A DNA stretch of 64,000 nucleotides from Fimbriimonadia bacterium (GTDB lineage Bacteria; Armatimonadota; Fimbriimonadia; Fimbriimonadales; JABRVX01). The position numbers and the translations under genes are program-made. The number at the start of each line of letters is the position of its first letter. Within the stretch, counting starts at the first letter, position 1. Where the stretch lies: positions 1-64,000 of the forward strand of contig JABRVX010000009.1 of the NCBI GenBank assembly GCA_039961735.1. The letters run 5' to 3'. Positions 28,492-36,785 of this stretch are shown piece after piece. The notes beneath the pieces were generated by a model. That model ran no database searches. It saw only the letters and a list, made by a program, of their open reading frames with translations, and was not told the DNA's origin.

Positions 28492-30195
28492 CTAGTTGCC
28501 AGGTGAAAGTGTTTTCTCGATCTTCGCCCAAGTGTCGCGGAGGGTGGCCGTGCGGTTGAAGACGAGACGCTCGGGCGTGGAGTCCCGATCCACACAGAAG
28601 TAGCCCGTGCGTTCGAACTGGTAGCGAGACCCGACGGGAGATCCCACTACGCTGGGCTCTATTCGGCACGTGGTGACTGTCAGCGAGTCGGGGTTGAGGT
28701 TGTCCAAGTAGGTTTGCCCCTCCTCTACGTCGTCGGGGTCCGGCTTCCGGAATAGGTGATCGTATAGCCGCACCTCTGCTTCGACGGCGTGCTCCACCGA
28801 CACCCAATGAAGCGTCGCTTTCACCTTCCGTCCATCCGGCGCATCTCCGCCGCGCGTTGACGGGTCATAGGTACAGTGAAGCTCCACCACGGTACCGTCC
28901 GCATCTTTCACCACATCCACACAAGTTATCAGGTATGCGTTTCGCAACCGTACCTCGCGGCCTGGTGCCAGGCGATGGAACTTGGGTGGTGGGTCTTCGC
29001 GAAAGTCGTCTTGTTCGATGTACAGTACGCGACCAAACGGCACTTTCCGCGTGCCGGCAGAAGGGTCCTCCGGGTTGTTCACCACGTCCAGCTCTTCTGT
29101 CTGACCTTCGGGATAGTTCGTCAGTACCACCTTCAGCGGCTTCATCACAGCCATAACGCGCGGCGCATGCTTATTCAAGTCCTCCCGAATGCAGTCCTCC
29201 AGCACCGCTACGTCCACGACGCTGTCAGTCTTGGCCACCCCGATACGGCGGCAGAACTCACGAATCGCTTCGGGGGTGTAACCTCGGCGACGCAGGCCCG
29301 CCAAGGTGGGCAACCGAGGGTCATCGTAACCACTCACATACCCGCCGTTCACAAGCTGGATGAAGCGACGCTTGCTCATCACCGTGTAGCTCAGGTTCAG
29401 ACGCGCGAACTCGATTTGCCGCGGGTGATAGATCCCGAGCTGGTCCAAGAACCAGTCGTACAGCGGGCGGTGAATCTCATACTCCAAGGAGCACAGGGAG
29501 TGCGTGATGCCCTCGATGGAGTCCTCCAGCCCGTGCGCCCAGTCGTACATCGGGTAGATGCACCACTTGTTGCCTTGCCGGTGGTGCTCGGCGTGCAGGA
29601 TGCGGTACATCACGGGGTCGCGCATTAGCAGGTTGGGATGGGACATGTCAATCTTGGCGCGTAGTGTCTTGGCGCCGTCCGGGAACTCGCCAGCCTTCAT
29701 GCGCTGGAACAGGTCCAGATTCTCTTCCACACTCCGGTTGCGATACGGGCTCTCGGTGCCGGGTGTCGTGAGGGTTCCGCGAGTCGCGCTCAACTCCTCG
29801 GCCGAGAGGTCACACACGTAGGCCAGCCCCTTTTTGATCAATTCTTGGGCCCAAACATACATTTGATCGAAGTAATCCGAGGCAAAGAAAAGCCTGTCGC
29901 CCCAGTCCGCACCGAGCCATCTGACGTCCTCGATAATGGCGTCCACGAACTCCTGCTCCTCCTTCACAGGGTTCGTGTCGTCGAAGCGCAGGTTGAACAG
30001 CCCGCCGAATTCCTGGGCGATTCCGTAGTCAATCCAGATGGCTTTGGCGTGACCGATGTGCAGGTAAGCGTTGGGTTCGGGGGGGAAGCGTGTGTGCACG
30101 CGGTCGAATCGCCCCTCTTTCAGGTCCTGCCGAATGGCCTCTCGTATGAAGTCCGTTCCTGCGCCGCTTCGTGTTTCTCGGTTACCCTCTTGCAT
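28492..30195 (-). CDS. glnS: Glutaminyl-tRNA synthetase
   Basis: A class I synthetase that charges tRNA-Gln directly. The 567-residue product has the HIGH motif in [20 protein letters not shown], the KMSKS equivalent in [34 protein letters not shown], and the two C-terminal anticodon-binding barrels. Direct GlnRS is absent from many bacteria that use the GatCAB route, so it is informative here. The ATG follows cggaggc. The 227-base leader region upstream has no T-box signature that I can see. Confidence 0.96.
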   Translation of the reverse strand: MQEGNRETRSGAGTDFIREAIRQDLKEGRFDRVHTRFPPEPNAYLHIGHAKAIWIDYGIAQEFGGLFNLRFDDTNPVKEEQEFVDAIIEDVRWLGADWGDRLFFASDYFDQMYVWAQELIKKGLAYVCDLSAEELSATRGTLTTPGTESPYRNRSVEENLDLFQRMKAGEFPDGAKTLRAKIDMSHPNLLMRDPVMYRILHAEHHRQGNKWCIYPMYDWAHGLEDSIEGITHSLCSLEYEIHRPLYDWFLDQLGIYHPRQIEFARLNLSYTVMSKRRFIQLVNGGYVSGYDDPRLPTLAGLRRRGYTPEAIREFCRRIGVAKTDSVVDVAVLEDCIREDLNKHAPRVMAVMKPLKVVLTNYPEGQTEELDVVNNPEDPSAGTRKVPFGRVLYIEQDDFREDPPPKFHRLAPGREVRLRNAYLITCVDVVKDADGTVVELHCTYDPSTRGGDAPDGRKVKATLHWVSVEHAVEAEVRLYDHLFRKPDPDDVEEGQTYLDNLNPDSLTVTTCRIEPSVVGSPVGSRYQFERTGYFCVDRDSTPERLVFNRTATLRDTWAKIEKTLSPGN

Positions 30196-30422
30196 GTGCC
30201 TCCGCGCTCACTGGGCTGCAATCAGCTCTGAGGGCGCCTAACGACGGGGCTCTTAGGTCGTTTATAGGCCGCACTCCTTGCCTTCCCTATGATACTCGGT
30301 ACTCAGGCTCGTGGATGGGGCCTCCCATAACCGGTCTTTCCGATGGAATGCGTCTCCCGAAGGACCGGTGCGTGCAGTCTCCTGGCTGACAAAAGCGACC
30401 GAGTGATTGTCCCCTAAGGCAA

Positions 30423-31574
30423 TCAGCGGCGCTTGACAGAAGAGTTTCGGGTTTGCAGCACAGAGATCATTCCGGCGAATTGGACGAAGACGCGGCCGGT
30501 GCGCGCGTCGGGGAGGACGGTGAGCGGAAGGTCGTCATACTCGAGCACGGAGACGACACTGCCCGTATCCGCATCCAGCACGAAGAGCCGATAGTCGAAG
30601 AGGTGGGTTACGTACAACCGCCGGCGTAGCGGGTCGAGGGTGATGCGTGTCGGTCGGCTGCCGACTCGAACCGACCAGACGGTTTTCAAACTCCGGCCGT
30701 CCAGTGCTAGCACGGTGTCCGAGTGATCCTGCATCGGGACGTATACGTGCGACGACGCGGGGTCCGCAAGCACGTTTGCCGGGAACTCGTGCCACGACCG
30801 CTTGCCATCGCCGAAGCTGCGGCGAGCGAGCACGCGTCCAGATCCCACCGCAACCACGGTGAGACGGTGCCGGCGCGGATGCGCAAGATACAGCCAGTCG
30901 CCCTTGCACTCGGGACGCCCACCCACCAACGCGACAATACGCGACTCTGTGGAGTTCGCCGACCCGAAGACCTCGACCGCTTCCTGCAACGTCCCGGTCA
31001 GCACTACCGACCGGAAGATCCGCGATCCTGTCGAGTCGGTGACGGCGGGCCACCGCTCAGGGACCTCGTGCAGGTGCGTGGCCCTCACCAAGCCGCCCTT
31101 CTCGGGCAGCGGCACGAGCGCGGTGATGCCGGGCTCCGAGGCGACCAACGCCTTTCTCGCTGCGCTGTATGCTAGGTCCGAGCAGGGAAGTCCAGGCCCG
31201 TCCACGCACCATGTGGTCTTCGGCATCAGCGTCACCGTGTCGAAGGCCACAATCGTGTGCCGATCCTCGAGGGTGACGAGCAGTCTTCCATCGGCGGGGT
31301 CGAGGGCGATCGCGGACGCATGGCCAATCAGTGGCACGAGACCGAAGGGGCGAAGTTCGTCACCGGAGAGCACCTCGACGAGGGTGTGAGGCCTCGTAGC
31401 GAATCGTAGGGGAGGAACGGGCGGTGCCTGCTCGGTTCCTACCATCTCAACGCCGCGTTCGATCGGGACAGCAACCCGCGGGCGCTGGCTCACCGACAGA
31501 ACTATGATACACACTAGTCCAAGCAGGCCCCCTAGGAGCAAGAACGCAAGTAGACGAACTGTGTTCTTTACCAT
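30423..31574 (-). CDS. Membrane-anchored YVTN-type beta-propeller protein
   Basis: A 383-residue protein with one N-terminal membrane segment (TVRLLAFLLLGGLLGLVCII) and a propeller of YVTN/NHL-like repeats outside the membrane: AIALDPADGRLLVTLEDRHT, VYVPMQDHSDTVLALDGRSL and ITLDPLRRRLYVTHLFDYRL. It is the last gene of the sigma/anti-sigma/CHAT operon. Its ATG (31574) overlaps the CHAT stop by 7 bases, so it is translationally coupled. The longer open frame upstream lies within the CHAT gene and is rejected. A ligand-sensing or scaffold role next to the protease is inferred from position only. Confidence 0.8.
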   Translation of the reverse strand: MVKNTVRLLAFLLLGGLLGLVCIIVLSVSQRPRVAVPIERGVEMVGTEQAPPVPPLRFATRPHTLVEVLSGDELRPFGLVPLIGHASAIALDPADGRLLVTLEDRHTIVAFDTVTLMPKTTWCVDGPGLPCSDLAYSAARKALVASEPGITALVPLPEKGGLVRATHLHEVPERWPAVTDSTGSRIFRSVVLTGTLQEAVEVFGSANSTESRIVALVGGRPECKGDWLYLAHPRRHRLTVVAVGSGRVLARRSFGDGKRSWHEFPANVLADPASSHVYVPMQDHSDTVLALDGRSLKTVWSVRVGSRPTRITLDPLRRRLYVTHLFDYRLFVLDADTGSVVSVLEYDDLPLTVLPDARTGRVFVQFAGMISVLQTRNSSVKRR

Positions 31575-34291
31575 CCCAACACCACGAACGCCGCCCAGTC
31601 GTATGGTGGCGCCCCGTCTGCGATGAGGTGACAGACTGCCTTCTGAGCGGCGTCCGAAGCATATAGGCTCTTGGCGTAGTACCGATAGAAATAAGCTAGG
31701 TACGATTCCGTAGCAGCATCGCGATCTGCCCACCGCGACCCGATGCAAGCGTGGGCGCCTGCCGCCATCACCGCGCCGGTTAAACCCAGCAAGCCGCGTC
31801 CGCGCACCGAGGATGTCCTCCCAGTGTCGCATGCGGCCAAGAACACTAACCTTGCACTACACTTAGCGCTGGCAATCTCCCAGCCCCGAAGAATGCCCGA
31901 GTCTCCCTCTCCGCGCGCGAGCGAAATGTACGAGGCGGGAGGGTAGTCGTCGGCGTATGTCCCGTGTGCGGCAACGTGTAATACGTTCGCTTGGGAGAGC
32001 GCACGCATCATGGCGTCCTTGGTTGCTGCAGTACCCTCCGCTACAACAACTCGGCCTCCCAGCGCCTGGCGCACAATCTCTGCATCGTGGATCGCAATGG
32101 ATGACTCGCGCGGGCTCAGCTCGTAACGTGACTCGTCGTTCGCCACGCCATTCGCGACGACCCTTACATCCCGCAGCGCACCTCGGCGTAGTTTGCTCGA
32201 ACGGGCAGTCCACTCCACAGCCGCATGCACCGAGTTAGCATAAGAGACGACATAGCGTTGGATCAGGTAGTGGGTCTGCGAGCCTTGGCGCTGCCACAAC
32301 ATCTCGAACGGCAGTGACCACAAAACGCCATCGGGAACGATGACGAGCCTTTTCGTTCCGTGCAGTTCGGGTTCAATAGGTGCGATGAGGGTGTCATACA
32401 GGGCGCCGAAGAGACGGGGCGTCGGATCGGACTTCCACGCGTGCTCAGGGGAGAGTCTGTAGTTGCGTATGAGGCCTGCGAGAGCCCGCAGTTGATCTTT
32501 CGGGACCGTCAGTCGCTTCGCCTTCAGGCCTGCAGCCGTGATGATGAAGGCGATGCTCTCGTTCTCTCCCAAGCAGTAACTCACGATTGCACACTCTCGT
32601 TGCCTCGCCACCTCTCGTGCAGCGTTCGTGATCCAGTCTGGTCTCACGTCGCCAGTGCGCTCCTGCTGGCCAGCGAGTCGCAAGAGCTCGTTGTCCAAGA
32701 GCTGCAGTTCGGCGGTGGCTCGTGCTCGGGCGCTGGGATCCCGAAGCCCATTCTCGTGCAGGGCACGTCTCGCACTGGCAATGGCTGTGCGTATGTCAGA
32801 TACCCGCTTTTCCATCTGCCCGCCACCGGCTAGGCCGAGACCTGCGTCAGACCGGTCGGCCAACGCTGCTAGTGCCTTCATCTCCTCCGATAAGGCGAGC
32901 GCCAGCTGGGCGTGGCCCTGGCGCACGTGTGTAGCAACAAGCAGGCTGTATCCATACCAGGGCGACTTCGGGCCGTCCTCGTACGCCAGAGCCGGATCGA
33001 GCACACCTCCCGCCCAGTCGCGCACAACCTGCACTGCCGCCATGAGCTCGTTCGTTCCCTGGACATCTTTGCCTACCCTGAGCAGCGCCTGCCCCAGCCC
33101 TGAATGGGCCTGCCACAGGAGCACAGGCAATGGCACACGCTCCTGTGCTGTCACAACGGCCTTTCGAAAGAGGGCGATAGCTCCATGGTTGTCCTTTCTC
33201 GCCAGGCTTGCTCTGCCCATCAGCAGCAACCGCTCCACACGCTGCTTTGGTGGCAAATCGAGCGGCAGCTCTCCCAACAGCAATAGGCCCTCGGAAGCCC
33301 TGCCAGTCTCGATCAGGTACGCGGCGTATGCCAGCCGAACGCGGTCCCGGGCATACGGGTCGTTCACACGCAGCGCAAGCTCGTACCATCGCTCCGCGAG
33401 GTCCGGCCTTCCTGCCTTAGGTGCCCATTCGGCCATTTCGGCCAAGATCATGTACCTGCGATCTCCCAGATTGGACCGAAGTGCTATGCGACGAGCGTTC
33501 TGGCCCTCTCGGATTGCTTCCTCGAATCGTCCGAAGGCAGCAAGAATTCGCGCCCTGCCCGCGCTTGCCATCAGTGCTGAGTCGTTTGCTTTTTTGCACT
33601 GCCAATACTGCTCGGCAGCGGCCAGGCATTGAGATGCAATCTGCTCTGCGCGAGCGAATGACCACCAAGCTTCGAGCAGTTGTCCCGACTCCGCCTGCAG
33701 TTGTCCTAGCTCTGCCAGAACCTCTGCATAGTCTCGGCTCGGCACCCCGTGTCGCTCGAACAGGTTTCTGGCGGCCTCGAGCAGCACGCCTGCATCCATG
33801 AACCTACCCTCGTCACCAGTCAGGTTGGCCCGCTGCGCCTGTATGCGGGCCAATAGGCCGAGGTCTCCGAGTCTGCGCGCTATCGGCTCGGCCCTGTCGA
33901 GCGTCTCTCTAGCATCCGGACGCCTAACGGCGTATCTGTACTGCCTGGCAAGGTCCACCAGATCCCTGGCTAGCACGTCGTCTGATACCCCACGGCGAAG
34001 ATCCAGCTCGACGATTCGCTCACCCCACTCGTAGGCGTTTCCAGCATCTCGTGCATGCTCGGCCAAGAGTCGTAGGACTTCATCTACGCCTTTCAAATCA
34101 CCGCGGACAGAACGGGCGCGCAATGCCTCGAGAAGATAGGGTACGGGCTCGCCCGACTCGTGTGCGATTAGTGAGCGTGCATGAGCTACTAGACGGTCGG
34201 TGGACACGCTTGCCACGGGTCGCAGCTCCGGCGCAGTCGTACTCGTGGCTATCATGAGCACACTGAGCACGAACAGTCCCCTGCGGAACAT
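31568..34291 (-). CDS. TPR-CHAT caspase-like protease
   Basis: A 907-residue protein with an N-terminal signal or anchor segment (MFRRGLFVLSVLMIATSTT), about 500 residues of TPR-like helical repeats (for example RFEEAIREGQNARRIALRSN), and a C-terminal CHAT domain (clan CD protease fold) from about residue 620. The catalytic dyad is intact: His near 776 in VLHVAAHGTYADDYP and Cys near 821 in VFLAACDTGRTSS. GLLGLTGAVMAAGAHACIGS is also typical. It lies 10 bases after the anti-sigma gene and overlaps the propeller gene. CHAT proteases are usually activated by ligand or partner binding to the repeats. The N-terminus suggests an extracytoplasmic location. Confidence 0.9.
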   Translation of the reverse strand: MFRRGLFVLSVLMIATSTTAPELRPVASVSTDRLVAHARSLIAHESGEPVPYLLEALRARSVRGDLKGVDEVLRLLAEHARDAGNAYEWGERIVELDLRRGVSDDVLARDLVDLARQYRYAVRRPDARETLDRAEPIARRLGDLGLLARIQAQRANLTGDEGRFMDAGVLLEAARNLFERHGVPSRDYAEVLAELGQLQAESGQLLEAWWSFARAEQIASQCLAAAEQYWQCKKANDSALMASAGRARILAAFGRFEEAIREGQNARRIALRSNLGDRRYMILAEMAEWAPKAGRPDLAERWYELALRVNDPYARDRVRLAYAAYLIETGRASEGLLLLGELPLDLPPKQRVERLLLMGRASLARKDNHGAIALFRKAVVTAQERVPLPVLLWQAHSGLGQALLRVGKDVQGTNELMAAVQVVRDWAGGVLDPALAYEDGPKSPWYGYSLLVATHVRQGHAQLALALSEEMKALAALADRSDAGLGLAGGGQMEKRVSDIRTAIASARRALHENGLRDPSARARATAELQLLDNELLRLAGQQERTGDVRPDWITNAAREVARQRECAIVSYCLGENESIAFIITAAGLKAKRLTVPKDQLRALAGLIRNYRLSPEHAWKSDPTPRLFGALYDTLIAPIEPELHGTKRLVIVPDGVLWSLPFEMLWQRQGSQTHYLIQRYVVSYANSVHAAVEWTARSSKLRRGALRDVRVVANGVANDESRYELSPRESSIAIHDAEIVRQALGGRVVVAEGTAATKDAMMRALSQANVLHVAAHGTYADDYPPASYISLARGEGDSGILRGWEIASAKCSARLVFLAACDTGRTSSVRGRGLLGLTGAVMAAGAHACIGSRWADRDAATESYLAYFYRYYAKSLYASDAAQKAVCHLIADGAPPYDWAAFVVLGW

Positions 34292-34301
34292 CCTACGCCC
34301 C

Positions 34302-35402
34302 TCAGCGCTGCCGCTCTAGCCCAGAGCGGATTCGCCATGCCTGGTACACGTCGCGTCCTCGAGTCGTCTGTCCCATGGACTCTACCGCGTCAGCGTAGTA
34401 GCGATCTGCTGCTCCATACATGCCGTAGATCTCGTAGAGTGCCCCGAGGAGTAGTGAATCCCCTCGGCAAAGCTCCGACAGGCGCCGGACCGTTTTGGCG
34501 AGCGGTTCTGGTGCGGTGCTGAAGAGCCGATCTTCAGATCGCAATCCCGGGTCGTTCTGCAAGTACGATACGATGGTGTACGTGCGCCCATGGACCAACT
34601 GCTCAGACAAGTGCATAGCACTACCCGAAGGAACCTTCCACCGTCCCACTGCGCTCCCGGATTCCTTATCGAAGACCTCGACCATCGTGGTCGAGTCCCC
34701 CGGTGTTCGCACCAAAATATCGAGATCTCGACTAGGCAGGACATCCATAGGTAAGGGATATATGATCCGCACAGGAGGCTCCAGAGATTTCGCGCCACGA
34801 TACTGGTTGCCTTGTATCGTCACTGCAACGCCTGTGGTTCGCGTGAGATTCCTGCACAGCTCGCGCATCACTTCTCGCTTCTCTGCAGGAAGCTCACGCA
34901 GCAACGCTGGTGGCAGCGCAACGGTTACTACGCCGTCTCGATTGACCGGATGACTTGTGCCAAAGAGCCACCACGCGCCGATCACAACCAGCGCAACTGC
35001 GAAAGTGACGGCGGCATCTCGCCACGAGCGACTGAGCGTCCTAACCACCCCCCGGCGAGGGTAGTTCGTGACAGTGGCGGCGGGCTGGCTGCACAGCATA
35101 CGGTCTTCTTGCAATCGCGCGAGCCGCGCTTGACACATGGGGCACTGCTCGATGTGTGATTGAACTAGCTGCCTACGCGCGCCGCCGAGCCCTCCATCAG
35201 CGTACTCGGACAGAGTGACGGAGGCGATGTGTTCGGACGCTGCGATGTGAGCAAATAGCGCAGCAGGTGCTGCCTTAGAGAGCACAGCCTGACAGACCGT
35301 GCACGATTCCACATGGGTACGAACGGCATCGGCATCGGATTCGGCAAGCGCTCCTGCGAGCCAGCGAGTTAGTTCGCCCGAGCTGGGACAGCCGTCACTC
35401 AT
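34302..35402 (-). CDS. Double zinc-finger transmembrane anti-sigma factor
   Basis: A 366-residue protein. Its cytoplasmic N-terminus carries two zf-HC2-type zinc fingers: H30-x3-C34-x2-C37 in THVESCTVCQ and H83-x3-C87-x2-C90 in SHIEQCPMCQ. A single membrane segment follows near residues 130-148 (AVTFAVALVVIGAWWLFG), then about 215 extracytoplasmic residues with a beta-rich part and a short helical C-terminus. This is the layout of anti-sigma factors that sequester a sigma factor until regulated proteolysis. ATG 35402 has an aggagg site and overlaps the sigma stop by 8 bases. The usual single finger is duplicated here. Confidence 0.88.
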   Translation of the reverse strand: MSDGCPSSGELTRWLAGALAESDADAVRTHVESCTVCQAVLSKAAPAALFAHIAASEHIASVTLSEYADGGLGGARRQLVQSHIEQCPMCQARLARLQEDRMLCSQPAATVTNYPRRGVVRTLSRSWRDAAVTFAVALVVIGAWWLFGTSHPVNRDGVVTVALPPALLRELPAEKREVMRELCRNLTRTTGVAVTIQGNQYRGAKSLEPPVRIIYPLPMDVLPSRDLDILVRTPGDSTTMVEVFDKESGSAVGRWKVPSGSAMHLSEQLVHGRTYTIVSYLQNDPGLRSEDRLFSTAPEPLAKTVRRLSELCRGDSLLLGALYEIYGMYGAADRYYADAVESMGQTTRGRDVYQAWRIRSGLERQR

Positions 35403-36519
35403 TCGAAGCCTCCTGCAATCCACTTCCGCTCGTGCCTGTGGCGGTACCCAGGATGGCTCGTGAGATCCTTCGTTGAGCCGATCGTCGGAGGTTCGAAGTG
35501 CATATCTGTGCGTCACGTTGAGCGAGGTGTGGCCGGCCAATGAGTGCAGCAATCTGTGTGTCTGGTACAGGTAACCGGCGTAGAGCATCCTCTCCATTTG
35601 GCGGGAAGGCGATCGCAAAGAGGGCATGGAGTCGGGACACCAATTGGGGCCGAGCAGCGCGCATAAGGCACCGCGCCGTTTCGCCTTCCAGATGAAGAAC
35701 GAACACAGCAAGACGATCGTCGTCGAGCAGCTCGCATGCTGCGGCGATCTCCTCAACTACTTGGAGGGCCTCTACCTCATGTGCGATGTCACTAGAGTCA
35801 GCGGGATCGGCCCTACTGGCTAGTAGGTGGTCGAGAGGTACATGCCGCACCTCTCGGAGGCGTCGCAACTCGAATATAAGAGACACAGCGTGTGTGACCG
35901 GAACTGGGGTCCCGAGGTACGTTAGCAGTGCCTTCAGCAAAGTTGTAGTGTCGAGATGAGAGCTCAGCCCCTGACGCAGCCGGACCGCTCGGCCGAGCCT
36001 GATCGTCTGGAGGGAGTCCAGGTAGGCGTTAGTGGGAACGATGCACGTACCTTGCCACTTACTCAGGCCAACGAGATCTGCGCCGTCGCAGTACCAGAGT
36101 GCCAGTCCCCGCTCCCCGCGACGGCCGCGTGCGATGTCCACGATCTCGTCCTTCACACTGGTCCACACGGGGCCGTTCTTGCGCAGTACTTGACGGTATT
36201 GGTTCGCTATCAGCTTGTTCAGGAACGCAGCCTGGTGCCTAATCCGGTGGCTAGTTCCGATCAGAGCGGGTGCTGCGCGAACGAGGACCTCACCAGCGAG
36301 GTCTTCCAGATCGTCTGAGGACAGCATCCTGGCATGAGCATGTGCGGCCACCCGCGCTACCACGGCCTGACGAAGTGCCTGCCATGCGCTGTCCCCGTCA
36401 AGCTCGAAGCGCTGGGCCGGACCTAGCGAGCCAATTCGCGCTCGGATCCAAGCCGGTCCCACCGGTTTCACTCCAATCGAGGAGCAGACCCCGCACATGC
36501 AGTATGCCGCTGCTTGCAT
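35395..36519 (-). CDS. Divergent ECF-like sigma factor
   Basis: A 374-residue protein, larger than standard ECF factors (about 180-200). Region 2-like sequence is visible as SSDDLEDLAGEVLVRAAPAL and FLNKLIANQYRQVLRKNG. A region-4-like helix-turn-helix lies near the C-terminus (DTQIAALIGRPHLAQRDAQI, then SNLRRSAQRRI). The roughly 200 residues between are unfamiliar. Assignment rests on these motifs and on the 8-base overlap with a zinc-finger anti-sigma gene. It heads the operon behind a consensus promoter, leaving a leader of about 130 bases. The N-terminus is Cys-rich (CMCGVC), and the exact start is uncertain. Confidence 0.7.
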   Translation of the reverse strand: MQAAAYCMCGVCSSIGVKPVGPAWIRARIGSLGPAQRFELDGDSAWQALRQAVVARVAAHAHARMLSSDDLEDLAGEVLVRAAPALIGTSHRIRHQAAFLNKLIANQYRQVLRKNGPVWTSVKDEIVDIARGRRGERGLALWYCDGADLVGLSKWQGTCIVPTNAYLDSLQTIRLGRAVRLRQGLSSHLDTTTLLKALLTYLGTPVPVTHAVSLIFELRRLREVRHVPLDHLLASRADPADSSDIAHEVEALQVVEEIAAACELLDDDRLAVFVLHLEGETARCLMRAARPQLVSRLHALFAIAFPPNGEDALRRLPVPDTQIAALIGRPHLAQRDAQICTSNLRRSAQRRISRAILGTATGTSGSGLQEASNE

Positions 36520-36654
36520 CCTAGCTGACCTCGCACCTCCTCTGAGATGATTAGACTCGGCGCGAACGTCGATCTTAACCGGCTAGGCTATCCGGCAGCG
36601 ATTGACTCACCCCACTCCTGTGCAAGTGAGGCCGCACGGCGGATGCTCCCAAGC

Positions 36655-36683
36655 ATAATAGCCGAGGATTCGGAGTCTGTCAA
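36655..36683 (-). promoter_or_regulatory. Consensus promoter of the sigma/anti-sigma/CHAT operon
   Basis: On the minus strand TTGACA (36678-36683) and TATTAT (36655-36660) are separated by exactly 17 bases. This is a strong housekeeping-type promoter and no other strong one is seen upstream of the sigma gene. The 5' leader is about 130 bases. Confidence 0.75.
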
Positions 36684-36785
36684 CCTCGGTCCTGCGTAAG
36701 CCACCGTGCTGGAAGCAGACCATCGCGACCAGAACGTTCTGCTGTCCCGGCATCGGCGAGTGGCGCGATGCTGTAGGCTGGCAAG

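Noticed and set aside
30196-30422. Possible T-box or other riboswitch upstream of glnS
   Set aside because: No T-box consensus or clear antiterminator/terminator pair was found; only an imperfect hairpin.
36520-36785. Search for CRISPR or Csx30-like genes near the CHAT operon
   Set aside because: No repeats, Cas proteins or Csx30-like frame occur nearby, so the operon cannot be assigned to type III-E CRISPR.
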